A stretch of DNA of 64,000 nucleotides from UBA6168 sp965222975 (GTDB taxonomy: Bacteria; Bacteroidota; Bacteroidia; Chitinophagales; Saprospiraceae): positions 62,001 to 126,000 of the forward strand of contig CBDCVJ010000086.1 of NCBI GenBank assembly GCA_965222975.1, given 5' to 3'. The notes under the pieces were generated by a model. It was not told the origin of the DNA, made no database searches, and worked only from the letters and a program-made list of their open reading frames with translations. Of this stretch, positions 32,307-41,920 are shown piece by piece; position 1 is the first letter of the stretch, and each line of letters starts with the position of its first letter. The position numbers were made by a program, and so were the translations under genes.

Positions 32307-33773
32307 TTGAAAAAGATATTTCCAATAGCAGCACTTGTCTTCTTATGCTGGATGGCAATCGCACAGGAAAAGCCAAACATAATCTGGCTAATGGCGGAAG
32401 ACATTGGCCCCGACATTGAGAGCTACGGTATGGAAGTTGTCAAAACACCGCATTTGAATAAATTGGCAGCCGAGGGTATTCAGTTTGAAAACTGTTTTGT
32501 CACCAATCCAATCTGCTCGCCAAGTCGTTCGGCAATGCTTGTTGGAACTCACCAGAATAAAATAAACGCTCACCACCACCGTAGCAATCGGGATGTGCCA
32601 TTGCATGAAGATTACCAGCCATTTACTTACCACCTGCGAAAAGCAGGTTATACAACCATTTTGGGGCATCACAGAGTTAGGGGCAAAGGGCGAAAAATTG
32701 ATGTCAATTTTAAACACGATGCAATCGGCGAATGGGATGGGAAAACCAAATTTGGGCTCTTCGATAAGTATGATACTTTTGAAAAAAGCGACCAACCATT
32801 CTTTGCCCAAATCCAACTCAACGTCACACATCGGGGAGATTGGTGGGATGAAATAAGAGCAAAATCCAAACACCCTGTCAACCCTGAAGAAGTAGTACTG
32901 CCGCCATACATGGCTGACCATCCGACCATTCGTTTGGACTGGGCGAAGTACCTTGACCAAATCGAATACATGGACGATGAGGTCGGGATGATTATGCAGG
33001 AATTGGAAGAAAAGGGAATGACTGAAAATACCATCGTTATTTTTATAGGCGATAATGGGCGTTGTAATATTCGTGGAAAAGGCTATTTGCACGACCCCGG
33101 ATTGCACATTCCGTTAATTGTTTTTTATCCAAAAAAATATGAAGGCGGTCAAATCAGAAAAGACGTGGTAAGTGCCACCGATATTACCGCTTCCATTTTA
33201 GATGCAGCTGGCATGGATTTTCCGAAATACATGACAGGCAAACCCATTTTTGAAAAAAAATCAAAACGGAAATATGTTTTTGCGGCTCGTGATTTATGGG
33301 ATGAGTTGGAGGAAAAATCACGCACTTTAACATCGGGTAAATGGAAATATATTCGGAATGATATGCCCGAAGTCCCTTTCGATGCTCACCAAGCCTATTT
33401 GGAATTTTACCGCCCTGCTGTCCACGTGATGCGAACCCTAAATGAGCAGGGTAAATTAAATGCAACTGAAAAAATATTTTTTCAAAAAAATAAACCGAAA
33501 GAGGAATTATACGATTTAGAAGCAGACCCACATGAATTAAATAATTTAGCGAATAATTCCTCACACCAATCTATTTTAAAAAAGCTGCGAAAACGATTGA
33601 AAAAATGTGAGCAGAAAATGACACCCATCGCAGATGATTATGTGCCAGTATATCCGACTGCTGTGGATTTGTTACAATGGGTAAAAAATACCATGCCCGA
33701 TTTATATCAGGAAATGCTAAATGGGGTGGAGATTGGTTTTCAAAAATTAAATCAAGAATATAAAAACCGATGA
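32307..33773 (+). CDS. S1-family sulfatase (2), 3' frameshift likely
   Basis: 488 aa from a TTG start that gives a full signal peptide (ending AIAQEKPN). Formylglycine motif C-S-P-S-R at Cys 70 and metal-binding PNIIWLMAEDIGPD. After the TGA at 33773 the +1 frame stays open to a TAA at 33846 and reads as protein (VEELLKEFDKGWQGQLP). One extra or missing base in the A5 run near 33762-33766 would therefore have lengthened the original enzyme by about 24 residues. Activity probably survives, since the catalytic core is intact. Confidence 0.85.
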   Translation: MKKIFPIAALVFLCWMAIAQEKPNIIWLMAEDIGPDIESYGMEVVKTPHLNKLAAEGIQFENCFVTNPICSPSRSAMLVGTHQNKINAHHHRSNRDVPLHEDYQPFTYHLRKAGYTTILGHHRVRGKGRKIDVNFKHDAIGEWDGKTKFGLFDKYDTFEKSDQPFFAQIQLNVTHRGDWWDEIRAKSKHPVNPEEVVLPPYMADHPTIRLDWAKYLDQIEYMDDEVGMIMQELEEKGMTENTIVIFIGDNGRCNIRGKGYLHDPGLHIPLIVFYPKKYEGGQIRKDVVSATDITASILDAAGMDFPKYMTGKPIFEKKSKRKYVFAARDLWDELEEKSRTLTSGKWKYIRNDMPEVPFDAHQAYLEFYRPAVHVMRTLNEQGKLNATEKIFFQKNKPKEELYDLEADPHELNNLANNSSHQSILKKLRKRLKKCEQKMTPIADDYVPVYPTAVDLLQWVKNTMPDLYQEMLNGVEIGFQKLNQEYKNR

Positions 33774-33984
33774 AATTCAACATTTTAAATCGGTAGAAGA
33801 ATTGTTGAAAGAATTTGATAAGGGTTGGCAAGGGCAATTGCCGTAAGCGAAATGATATATCTCTCGCCTAAATTTTCCCAACACCTCTTATCTCATATTA
33901 TTAATTGCTGAAACCTCCCCACAAAGAATAATTTCAGCAATCAATAATTTTTATTAGTTGCTGAAAAGGTATATTTTTTCCTTT

Positions 33985-34400
33985 TTCAGCAACTTAGCCA
34001 AACCCAAACGTACAAAACGTGGGCAGGCTATGCTTTCGAAAATGTTTGTCTAAAACACATCCCACAAATCAAAAAAGCATTGGGTATCTCGGGTATTTAT
34101 TCGCTGTCTTCCTCTTTTTATAAAAAAGGAACTGCCGACCAAAAAGGTGTTCAAATTGATTTGTTGGTTGATAGAAAAGACCATGTCATTAATCTTTTTG
34201 AAATCAAGTTTTACAATAAAGCATTTACAATTACAAAGGCATATGCAGAAAATTTACGTCAAAAGATGTGGCGTTTTGAAGAAATCACGAAAACCAAAAA
34301 GCAAATTTCCTGGGTGTTTATTTCGTCTTTCGGGTTAAAGGAGAATGAACATAGTTTGGATATTATCGGCAAGTCATTGACGCTTGATGACTTGTTTTGA
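33985..34400 (+). pseudogene. C-terminal fragment of an AAA+ ATPase (DUF234-type)
   Basis: From about 33985 the frame reads TWAGYAFENVCLKHIPQI, then GVQIDLLVDRKDHVINLFEIKFY (a PD-(D/E)XK-like DUF234 tail) and ends SLTLDDLF, like the end of Bacteroidota archaeal-type ATPases. The AAA+ domain is missing and the only start in frame is a TTG at 34080. This is a decayed remnant that separates the galactanase operon from the protease cluster. Confidence 0.8.
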
Positions 34401-34903
34401 GGTTTGATTGGGAGGAAAGACGGTAGCAAATTCGGTAGAGAATTACAGAGTATGAAAGCCACAATTATCAATTCCAACTTTTCTTATTTTTTAGTAGAGT
34501 TGGAAATTCCAACTTGATATATTATAATTTCTGCTATAATGCACTTTTGGGCATTTTGTATTGTTCCAAAAGTTAGTAGTACCCACTTCTCTTGTGAAGT
34601 GGGTACTAAAGACAACCCATTAATATTTTTACTTTTTGATTAACCTTGTCTAACAATCTCTTATATATCATTGAATTTATGATGGGTGGGCGGTTTACTT
34701 AACACTTCGCCCCATACTGGGAAGTATGGCTTGGGACGCAATGAAAAAGTTCTGAAAACTGACTTTTGGCCAAAAAAGTCAAGCATCGTAATTGATTATA
34801 CATTATCTTTATCCATCATTTAACGAACGCTTCTTTTTTCAGGTTAAGTTTTGAACATTACACGCACGGCCTCTTGAAAAAACAAGCCCAAAACCACTTC
34901 GCC
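34401..34903. other. Non-coding gap with hairpins
   Basis: No gene. It contains the palindrome GTTGGAAATTCCAAC (about 34489-34503) and a perfect 12-bp hairpin at 34578-34607, AGTACCCACTTC / GAAGTGGGTACT, without a T run. No PUL operator is present. The promoter for the metalloprotease gene is not obvious. Confidence 0.5.
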
Positions 34904-37276
34904 ATGAAGCCAACATTACTCTGTTTGCTACGCATCCCTTTTTTCCTTTCGTTACTTTTTCTGTTCTCGTCCATTTGCTGCTTACAGGCACAGTATGTCC
35001 CAATCCCAATGGAAACAAAAATCGCCAGTTCGGAGATCATCGTTGAAGGGCGTGTCTCTGGACAAAAGACCTTTTGGTCTGACGGCAACATTTACACCGA
35101 AAACCTGATAGAGGTCTATCAGGTCATAAAAGGCGGGCAGAAAGTTGAGACCGTTTCTGTCATCACCCTTGGCGGCAAGGTGGGGAACACTGTCCAGACT
35201 TGGACACATGTTCCCGCATTTTCCCAGAACGAATACGGTGTGTTTTTCCTTGCACCCACCAAACGTCCCGTTGGTGAGAAGCAAGGCGTATTTTATGATG
35301 TATTTTCCGGCTCACAGGGCTATTACAGGGTCACTGGCCACAGTGGGGAACTGGTGGCCACTTCCGTACTTGAGTCGTTCGAGCGGATCGAGGGGTTGTA
35401 CGAACGGTTGGGTGCTGTCAGGGAGGATGGCAGTGTCTCCCCGTTTCAGGCTATTGAAAAATCAATGAACTGTTTGAGGATAAAGGTCGTCCCTAAATTT
35501 GAGCTGCCTGCCCTGTCCGCCACTTTTGAAGCGGATATTTTTGTCAGGACAACAACAGCGCCCGTCAACATCCACTCGATCAATGTGGTGATTGATTACG
35601 ACACGGTAACTTTTGGCAGCAACGTTGTCGCTTCGGGCAACCTGACCTCCACGGACGGGGAACTGGTGACAAGCTATTACGACTTGGATTTTTCTGATTA
35701 TTCCAGCAATCAGGTCGAGGTCGTTTATGAGGCGGACGGCACGGACGCCGCATCTTTGGAAGAGGTCGGGACTGCTTACCGGAAGCTGGCAACGATCAGT
35801 TTGGAAATCGAAGGCTGGTCGCAGGAAGACCCTGTGTCGTGGGACGAAAATTCGGGCGTTGTGGACAACTATTATGTGGACGGTGAGGGGTACGTGACGG
35901 AGTTTGACTGTACCGATGTCTTTGTCGGGGCGAATTGCGATATAAAGGTTGACTCACTGAATGTCCTGTCTGCGGCGGCTGGTGTAGGGGAAGAATCCGA
36001 GAACGGGATAACGGGGACGGTCACCATTTACGGCTCGGGGTTTGGGACGCCTGATTCCACCGAAAACGAAAAAATACCGGAAGGCCGCAGGGTCAAGTTC
36101 AGGAATCTTGAAGAAGATTCCGTTACGGGTGGCTGGATTTCACCCTATGAAGGGGACTATCTTTCTTGGACGGACAGCAGCATAGAGGTGGAAGTACCGA
36201 GCCACGGCTACTATAACGACACAGAAATGTCCATTACGGACTTCAATACCCAAGTGGCCTGTACAGGGGTGGTAAGGGTCTGCCAGGACGAGATCATTGA
36301 CGGTATGCTTGCGCCGTGCGACTGTTTCGACGATTCTGGGCAACTGTACATCCCGTTCTCCGCAAGGAACGAGGTGCATGTGCGGGAGGACGGATGCCTT
36401 GAGAGCATACCCGTGATAATGAGCGATGTGAACGGGGAAGGGGGTTATACATTCTATTTTGGGGACGGGTTTTTGCCGACCGACACCAACTGGGTGTTCA
36501 TGAGGAGTAAATTCAAAAGCGCCCTGACCACATGGCGGTGCAATACCTTTGTGAACTTTGGGGTGGATGAGAACAGCAGTTTCCCCGGAGGTGACGGGGC
36601 TTTCTTGGTTGAACTGGGGTTCATACCTGCTGGTACAGGTTCGGTTACTTCGGCAAAGACCGTGATTGATGAGGAAATCTGTAGCGGAGGTAATCTCCTT
36701 ACCGCAAAAAACGCACAGCTTTTAAGTTTAACAATTGTGTTCAATGAAGATGCCAATTGGACAGTCGCCGATTTTTTAGAGGCAACGGCACTGCATGAAA
36801 TAGGGCATGCTCATTTACTGAACCATACCTGCAACGACACCACAAAGGTCATGCAATACGCCAATACGGCAGAACCGATAAGCCTCCATGCAGATGATAA
36901 GGACGGAGGGGTACATGAAGCAATGTTGGGGGAATCTGTTTCAGATGCTACTTGTGATTTTCCAGACCCAATGGAATTGATTGACTCTTCTGAATGTGTA
37001 GTTCCTACAGTCAATATCTTTGAAAAGGAAATTTCAGTAAATATATTTCCCAACCCTGCGAGGAATAAGCTGACGATTGAGTTTGATTCCTTTGAGCAAA
37101 GCTATAAGGGGACTCTTTCCCTGATAAATATACTGGGGGTAGAGGTGCTTTCCACTTCAAAAATCAAAAGGACAAATAGGTTGAATATTGATGCTTTGGG
37201 CAGCGGGATATATTTTGTTGTTTTAGCTTCCAAACAGGGGAAAAGACAAATCATTGGAAAATTTTATAAAATATGA
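34904..37276 (+). CDS. T9SS-secreted zinc metalloprotease
   Basis: 790 aa from the ATG at 34904; the frame opens 10 codons earlier with TTG but would spoil the signal peptide. Signal peptide ending CCLQAQ, a long beta-rich N-terminal half, an IPT/TIG-like domain (about 370-440, VTIYGSGFGTP) and a zincin site HEIGHAHLLNH near residue 631 that fits the metzincin HExxHxxxxxH. A T9SS sorting domain ends IYFVVLASKQGKRQIIGKFYKI. Not preceded by the PUL operator. It likely cleaves extracellular protein, possibly algal. Confidence 0.8.
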   Translation: MKPTLLCLLRIPFFLSLLFLFSSICCLQAQYVPIPMETKIASSEIIVEGRVSGQKTFWSDGNIYTENLIEVYQVIKGGQKVETVSVITLGGKVGNTVQTWTHVPAFSQNEYGVFFLAPTKRPVGEKQGVFYDVFSGSQGYYRVTGHSGELVATSVLESFERIEGLYERLGAVREDGSVSPFQAIEKSMNCLRIKVVPKFELPALSATFEADIFVRTTTAPVNIHSINVVIDYDTVTFGSNVVASGNLTSTDGELVTSYYDLDFSDYSSNQVEVVYEADGTDAASLEEVGTAYRKLATISLEIEGWSQEDPVSWDENSGVVDNYYVDGEGYVTEFDCTDVFVGANCDIKVDSLNVLSAAAGVGEESENGITGTVTIYGSGFGTPDSTENEKIPEGRRVKFRNLEEDSVTGGWISPYEGDYLSWTDSSIEVEVPSHGYYNDTEMSITDFNTQVACTGVVRVCQDEIIDGMLAPCDCFDDSGQLYIPFSARNEVHVREDGCLESIPVIMSDVNGEGGYTFYFGDGFLPTDTNWVFMRSKFKSALTTWRCNTFVNFGVDENSSFPGGDGAFLVELGFIPAGTGSVTSAKTVIDEEICSGGNLLTAKNAQLLSLTIVFNEDANWTVADFLEATALHEIGHAHLLNHTCNDTTKVMQYANTAEPISLHADDKDGGVHEAMLGESVSDATCDFPDPMELIDSSECVVPTVNIFEKEISVNIFPNPARNKLTIEFDSFEQSYKGTLSLINILGVEVLSTSKIKRTNRLNIDALGSGIYFVVLASKQGKRQIIGKFYKI

Positions 37277-37279
37277 ATC

Positions 37280-37720
37280 ATGAAAAATATCGTGTACTTT
37301 CTCCTTCTTTCTATTTTGGTTGGCTGTAGCGTTAAAAAAGCCAGCCAGTCGGAAAAAAGCGAACCCGTTTACATTACTTATGAGACGGATTGCAACAAAA
37401 TGTTCAAAAAAATAAAAGAGAAATGGGAAACGGAAGAAAAACTGCTTTGCTGCCTTTATGATAAGGATTTAATAGAATCACTAAGGGTGAACACAGAGTG
37501 TTTTGTCGGATTTACAAGAGAAAGTCTTAAAAAATATTTTGGCAAGCCATACCGTGATTTGGAGAAATCAATAACCTACTATGTATATTCGGATTGTGAA
37601 AGATATGATTTATCCAAATTGCGATATAAGGTTAAGTTTTATTTTTCATGTGAAAATACACCTACAACGACGGTAACCCACTGTTCAGTTATGAAAGCTG
37701 ACATAAATCCTGATTATTGA
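37280..37720 (+). CDS. Lipoprotein, paralogue 1
   Basis: 146 aa with lipobox LVGCS (Cys 16) and six further Cys. About 50% identical to the next protein by eye (SEKSEPVYITYETDC ... CFVGF(T/S)RE ... YFGKP). Four bases after the protease stop, so co-transcribed. Function unknown; possibly an inhibitor or partner of the protease. Confidence 0.7.
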   Translation: MKNIVYFLLLSILVGCSVKKASQSEKSEPVYITYETDCNKMFKKIKEKWETEEKLLCCLYDKDLIESLRVNTECFVGFTRESLKKYFGKPYRDLEKSITYYVYSDCERYDLSKLRYKVKFYFSCENTPTTTVTHCSVMKADINPDY

Positions 37721-37748
37721 TGGTTGCTTTCATTGAATATGTACATAC

Positions 37749-38186
37749 ATGAAAAACACCGTTTACTTCCTCCTTTTTTCTATTGTGGTTGGCTGTAGCA
37801 TTAAGAAAGCCAATCAGCCGGAAAAAAGCGAACCCGTTTATATTACTTATGAGACGGACTGCCATAAGATGTACCAAGAAATAAAAGAAAAGTGGGATGC
37901 CCAAAGCAGTCCTCCGTGCCGTCAATATGATAAGGACTTGATCGAACGGATGAGGGTCAACACAGGATGTTTTGTCGGGTTTTCCAGAGAGAAGGTCAAA
38001 CAGTATTTCGGCAAACCCTCTGGTGAGACCGAAAGGGCAATCACATACAGTGTATTTTCTCATTGTATTGCTGGGGAAAAAAAAGTGCATTACATGATCA
38101 CCTTTTGGTTTCGATGTGAAGGCAGTCCAACAACAAACGTAAACCGCTGTGTATTGAGCAAGGAAGTCGTAACACCTGATTATTGA
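37749..38186 (+). CDS. Lipoprotein, paralogue 2
   Basis: 145 aa with lipobox VVGCS (Cys 16). Tandem duplicate of the preceding gene, with the same opening (KPEKSEPVY-like) and the same Cys spacing. A terminator-like hairpin follows at 38222. Recent duplication suggests selection for dosage or diversification. Confidence 0.7.
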   Translation: MKNTVYFLLFSIVVGCSIKKANQPEKSEPVYITYETDCHKMYQEIKEKWDAQSSPPCRQYDKDLIERMRVNTGCFVGFSREKVKQYFGKPSGETERAITYSVFSHCIAGEKKVHYMITFWFRCEGSPTTNVNRCVLSKEVVTPDY

Positions 38187-38221
38187 TGGTTTATTTCGCA
38201 AAATAAAGAGAGCGTGTTTTG

Positions 38222-38295
38222 ATCGGGAGGGTGGCATCTGTCGCCCTTCCGTTTTATTATAGTTACACCCCATTACACCCAAGAGTGGGGTGTAA
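38222..38295. terminator. Two hairpins closing the protease cluster
   Basis: GGGAGGGTGGC / GTCGCCCTTCC followed by GTTTTATT (38224-38256), then TTACACCCC / GGGGTGTAA (38263-38294). The first is a plausible plus-strand terminator; the second is of unknown role. The 501-bp gap 38187-38687 otherwise holds the operator at 38581. Confidence 0.6.
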
Positions 38296-38580
38296 ATTCA
38301 TCCTGTTAAATACATTATCGGGGGATTCTGTATTCAAAACTCCATTCTTATTTTCAAATACAACTTGTTAATTAAGGGTATGAATATGTCAGATAATCCA
38401 TTTGTTTAAGGAGTAAAGTATGGTAAGTTGTTATGATTTTGCCCTTAAAAAGAACATTCATTTATTGCATTTCAGAATGCAAAAGCCTACATCGTGTGCC
38501 GTTTTAGACTCCTAATCACAAAGGCATCACACCCTTACTCACCCTCTATCGCAACTCATCAACAAAGCACAAGAGCAAAA

Positions 38581-38645
38581 GGTAAAATAAGCCAAAAACA
38601 AGGTAAATTTCATTCAGGTCAAATCTGCTATTTCTCCTTCCTTTA
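38581..38645 (+). promoter_or_regulatory. PUL operator/promoter 4 (FAD oxidoreductase operon)
   Basis: Half-sites GGTAAAAT at 38581 and GGTAAATT at 38602 (21-bp step), and the -7 TTCCTTTA with TTTA at 38642, 40 bp after the second half-site. The leader before the ATG at 38688 is about 40 nt. Confidence 0.8.
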
Positions 38646-38687
38646 CAAAACGAGTTTTGCTTTCCAAAAAGAAGAACCCTCGCAGAC

Positions 38688-40634
38688 ATGAAAAGAAGAA
38701 AATTTTTCAAAAACACGGCTAAAAGTGCATTAGGAGCTGGACTTCTTCCTTTTGTAGGGACATCCTGTGCCACCACAAAAAAAATAGAAACGCCTGAAAC
38801 AGCCGCCACTCAAAATGATAACCCCAAACAATGGCATCAAATGGGCCACGGCAAAAAACCAATGCCCAATAGAAAAAGGACCAAGACCTACGAGGTGGCT
38901 GTCATTGGCGGCGGAGCAGCAGGAATGTGTGCGGCTGTGGCAGCAGCAAGGAATGGGGCAAAAGTGGCGCTGATTCAAGACAGGCCAGTGTTGGGTGGGA
39001 ATTCCTCAAGTGAAATTCGGGTGCACCTGAATGGCGTCAATCATTTGAAAGATGGATTGCCTGAACGGGAAACAGGCATCATCGAAGAAATTTTACTCCA
39101 CAACCGCTTTCAAAACCCACAGGAATCTTTTCCTGTTTGGGATCATGTTTTATATGATTTTATCACCCGGGAACAGAATATTGATTTGTACTTAAACACC
39201 TCTGCCATGAAAGCAGAAATGGAAGGCGAAAAAATTGTGGCGGTTCATTGCTGGCAAATGACAACGGAATTGGAATATACTTTCAAAGCCGATTTATTTA
39301 TTGATTGTTCGGGCGATGGTTTGATTGCAGCGACGGCAGGTGCGCTGTATCGGACAGGACGGGAAGCTTCTTCGGAGTTCAACGAAAAATATGCGCCCAA
39401 GGAAGCAGACGGTTGGCAAATGGGCTCAACGGTGCTGTTGGGCTCAAAGGACATGGGCAGACCAATGCCTTTTGAGCCGCCTTCTTTTACCATACCCTAT
39501 GTGCCGAGAGAACCCAGTTTAAAACGAAAAATCATCCCTTTTGTGGAAGGCTTCTGGTGGGTGGAATTGGGAAGCGAAAACGACATCATTGCAGAATTTG
39601 AAACCACCAAGCACAAATTAATGGGCTACGCTTATGGCGTTTGGGATTATGTAAAAAATTCTGGTAAGTACCCACAAACAGAAAATTATGCCTTGGACTG
39701 GGTTTGCTCCTTACCCGGCAAACGGGAGTCCCGTCGGTTTATCGGCGATTATATTCTTTGCGAACCTGATATGTTGGGTTATAAAGATTTTGCAGATGCG
39801 GTTGCTTTCGGTGGGTGGTCATTGGATGAACACAACCCCGGAGGCATCGAGAACCTGGAAGAACCTGCCAGTTATTTTCATGAAAAATTTGCGGAACCTT
39901 ACCAAATCCCTTTCCGTTGCCTATACTCCAAAAATGTTCCCAACCTTCTTTTCGCGGGTAGAAATATCAGCCAAACCCACATTGCACTGTCTTCCTCCCG
40001 TATCATGGCAACCTGTGCTTTGGAAGGGCAAGCTGTGGGGACGGCAGCGGCTCTTTGCCTGAATAAAAATGTGCTTCCCCGTGAATTGGGTCAAAAACAC
40101 ATCAAGGAATTGCAGGAACAATTGCTGCGCGACGATGCCTTTATTCCAAACCGACCAGCTGACGCCCCCAATGATCTAGCGAAAAAAGTCAGTTTGATAT
40201 TTGCTTCCACTACCTTAACGGGTGATGCCGCATTGCTCAACGACGGCATGTCGAGGGACATTAATGGTAAAATCCACCATTGGCAATCCGACGGCCTGCC
40301 TGCTGAAGTGCAAATGGAATGGGAGAACCCGATCAATATTTCTAAAGTGGAATTAAAATGCGATACCAATGTGAAACGCAATATCATGATGCGGAAAGAC
40401 AGTGCCAATGAAGGCATTTATAGAAATAATATTCCAGAGGAAATGATGAAGTCATTGGAACTGGAGGCACGGGTAAAAGGTAAATGGATGAAGGTTTCGG
40501 AAATTAAAAAAAATAAAACCCGATTAATTAAATTTACTTTTGACCCAATTAAAACAACTGCAATTCGAATTAATTTAAAAGAAACATATGGGCACCCCAA
40601 TGCAAAATTATTTGAGGTGCGCTGTTATTTGTAG
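38688..40634 (+). CDS. Periplasmic FAD-dependent oxidoreductase
   Basis: 648 aa. N-terminus MKRRKFFKNTAKSALGAG looks like a Tat signal, followed by a possible lipobox (GTSC). The Rossmann FAD motif is VAVIGGGAAGMCAAVAAARNG (about residue 65-85). Family of FAD-dependent oxidoreductases (FAD_oxidored) found in many PULs with sulfatases. The C-terminal 110 aa form a beta-sandwich. Substrate unknown; oxidation of a sugar or anhydrosugar hydroxyl is a reasonable guess. The neighbouring flavinylated protein may take its electrons. Confidence 0.8.
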   Translation: MKRRKFFKNTAKSALGAGLLPFVGTSCATTKKIETPETAATQNDNPKQWHQMGHGKKPMPNRKRTKTYEVAVIGGGAAGMCAAVAAARNGAKVALIQDRPVLGGNSSSEIRVHLNGVNHLKDGLPERETGIIEEILLHNRFQNPQESFPVWDHVLYDFITREQNIDLYLNTSAMKAEMEGEKIVAVHCWQMTTELEYTFKADLFIDCSGDGLIAATAGALYRTGREASSEFNEKYAPKEADGWQMGSTVLLGSKDMGRPMPFEPPSFTIPYVPREPSLKRKIIPFVEGFWWVELGSENDIIAEFETTKHKLMGYAYGVWDYVKNSGKYPQTENYALDWVCSLPGKRESRRFIGDYILCEPDMLGYKDFADAVAFGGWSLDEHNPGGIENLEEPASYFHEKFAEPYQIPFRCLYSKNVPNLLFAGRNISQTHIALSSSRIMATCALEGQAVGTAAALCLNKNVLPRELGQKHIKELQEQLLRDDAFIPNRPADAPNDLAKKVSLIFASTTLTGDAALLNDGMSRDINGKIHHWQSDGLPAEVQMEWENPINISKVELKCDTNVKRNIMMRKDSANEGIYRNNIPEEMMKSLELEARVKGKWMKVSEIKKNKTRLIKFTFDPIKTTAIRINLKETYGHPNAKLFEVRCYL

Positions 40635-40686
40635 CCACCAAGTTTATTTGGTAGGCTCAGTCGGCCAAATAAATTTGGCGACTACG
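40631..40686. repeat. Inverted repeat after the oxidoreductase
   Basis: GTAGCCACCAAGTTTATTTGG and its imperfect complement (CCAAATAAATTTGGCGACTAC) form a 21-bp stem with a 13-nt loop that includes the stop codon of the gene. No T run, so perhaps an mRNA-stabilising hairpin within the operon. Confidence 0.65.
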
Positions 40687-40689
40687 TGA

Positions 40690-41811
40690 TTGATGATAGA
40701 TATTTTTAAAATAAGTTCATTTATTGTTTTATCGCTGTTCAGTTTTAAAACCTCGCATGTATTTCAACTGCAGGAGATACAACACAAAATACATATTAAA
40801 CATCCAGGGGTTAGTTTAACTGATAAAGTAGAAAAATCATTAGTTGAAATAAAAAATGAAGAAGGTAGAACGACAGCATTTTATATGGATGTAAAAACCG
40901 TCGTTTGTGGCGACTCCCAATGTAAAATAGATATTGTCCGTATTTATTGGAACGAGTTGGGGTTTTATGAAAGGCTTGTTTTACCAAAAGGGGTTGAACT
41001 GGAAAAAGCAGAAGGGGAATATTTTACCCCAGCCGATTATGAAAAACTGGATAACATTCTTGCAGATAAAAACAACAGTTTACGGGATGTGTATAAAGAG
41101 GAGGTGGTAGGCTCGGAAAGTACGGAAGGGGTGGATGCTATAACTGGGGCAACTATAATCTTACATACTAATGATTATGTAAAGGGGGCCGTTTGGACAT
41201 GTTACACTTTATGGCATTGGGTGAACGGAGGAGCCGTTGAAATCATCCGCAATATCACCGGAGACAACCATTCTATCGACGATTTGAATGTTTTTCTTTC
41301 CGCTGAAAATAAGGATTACCAACTATTTGCATTGGAGCAAATTTTCAGACGGAAAAACTTTGACCCCCAAACAGTAGAATCAGTAATCGCCGCCATTGGA
41401 AAAACGCCAGAATTAATAAAACCCGGTCTTCAATATTTGGAATCTGCATCGACACTCATTTTTCAATCCTCCATAAAACAGCTTTTAAATTCGCTGGATG
41501 AGGGAAATCGTTTAAAATGTTTAAATGCCATTTTAAAAACCAAACATGAATTGCCCCAAGTGTTTTACGAACAAATAAGTTTTCAAATTTCCAACTTTCA
41601 CACCTATCAGGAGATCCACCTTTTTTTTAATATTCTGGAAAATAAAAATGCGGTGTCGCCTCAAATAATTTCGCAGTTGATGCCGCTTTTGGACAGCGAT
41701 AGTTTTTTAATTGCCCGTCGGGTATTTTGGTTTCTACAGGAAAGAAATCTCTCCGGCGATCAGGAAAGCAAATTAGAGGCATTTCGAATGAAAAATGAGG
41801 CGAGGTTGTGA
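40690..41811 (+). CDS. Flavinylation-motif (FMN_bind-like) protein
   Basis: 373 aa. N-terminal hydrophobic signal, a small domain ending GVDAITGAT (149-155), which fits the D-x-x-(S/T)-G-A-T motif that ApbE flavin transferase modifies on the last Thr, and then a helical HEAT-like C-terminal half (about 190-373). One Cys pair in CGDSQC. Likely an extracytosolic covalent FMN carrier. It directly follows the FAD oxidoreductase, so an electron-transfer partnership is suggested. No apbE in the window. Confidence 0.65.
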   Translation: MMIDIFKISSFIVLSLFSFKTSHVFQLQEIQHKIHIKHPGVSLTDKVEKSLVEIKNEEGRTTAFYMDVKTVVCGDSQCKIDIVRIYWNELGFYERLVLPKGVELEKAEGEYFTPADYEKLDNILADKNNSLRDVYKEEVVGSESTEGVDAITGATIILHTNDYVKGAVWTCYTLWHWVNGGAVEIIRNITGDNHSIDDLNVFLSAENKDYQLFALEQIFRRKNFDPQTVESVIAAIGKTPELIKPGLQYLESASTLIFQSSIKQLLNSLDEGNRLKCLNAILKTKHELPQVFYEQISFQISNFHTYQEIHLFFNILENKNAVSPQIISQLMPLLDSDSFLIARRVFWFLQERNLSGDQESKLEAFRMKNEARL

Positions 41812-41827
41812 AACCATTAATGTAAAT

Positions 41828-41892
41828 GGTAAAATAATGTAAAAACAGGGTAAATTCAATTTATCCTAATCCCACCAATTCTATTTCCTTTA
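41828..41892 (+). promoter_or_regulatory. PUL operator/promoter 5 (GH127 operon)
   Basis: Half-sites GGTAAAAT at 41828 and GGTAAATT at 41849 (21-bp step), -7 TTCCTTTA with TTTA at 41889 (40 bp after the second half-site). Only about 20 nt of leader precede the GH127 start. Confidence 0.8.
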
Positions 41893-41920
41893 CAGAAATT
41901 TTTATCAGAAAATACATGAG

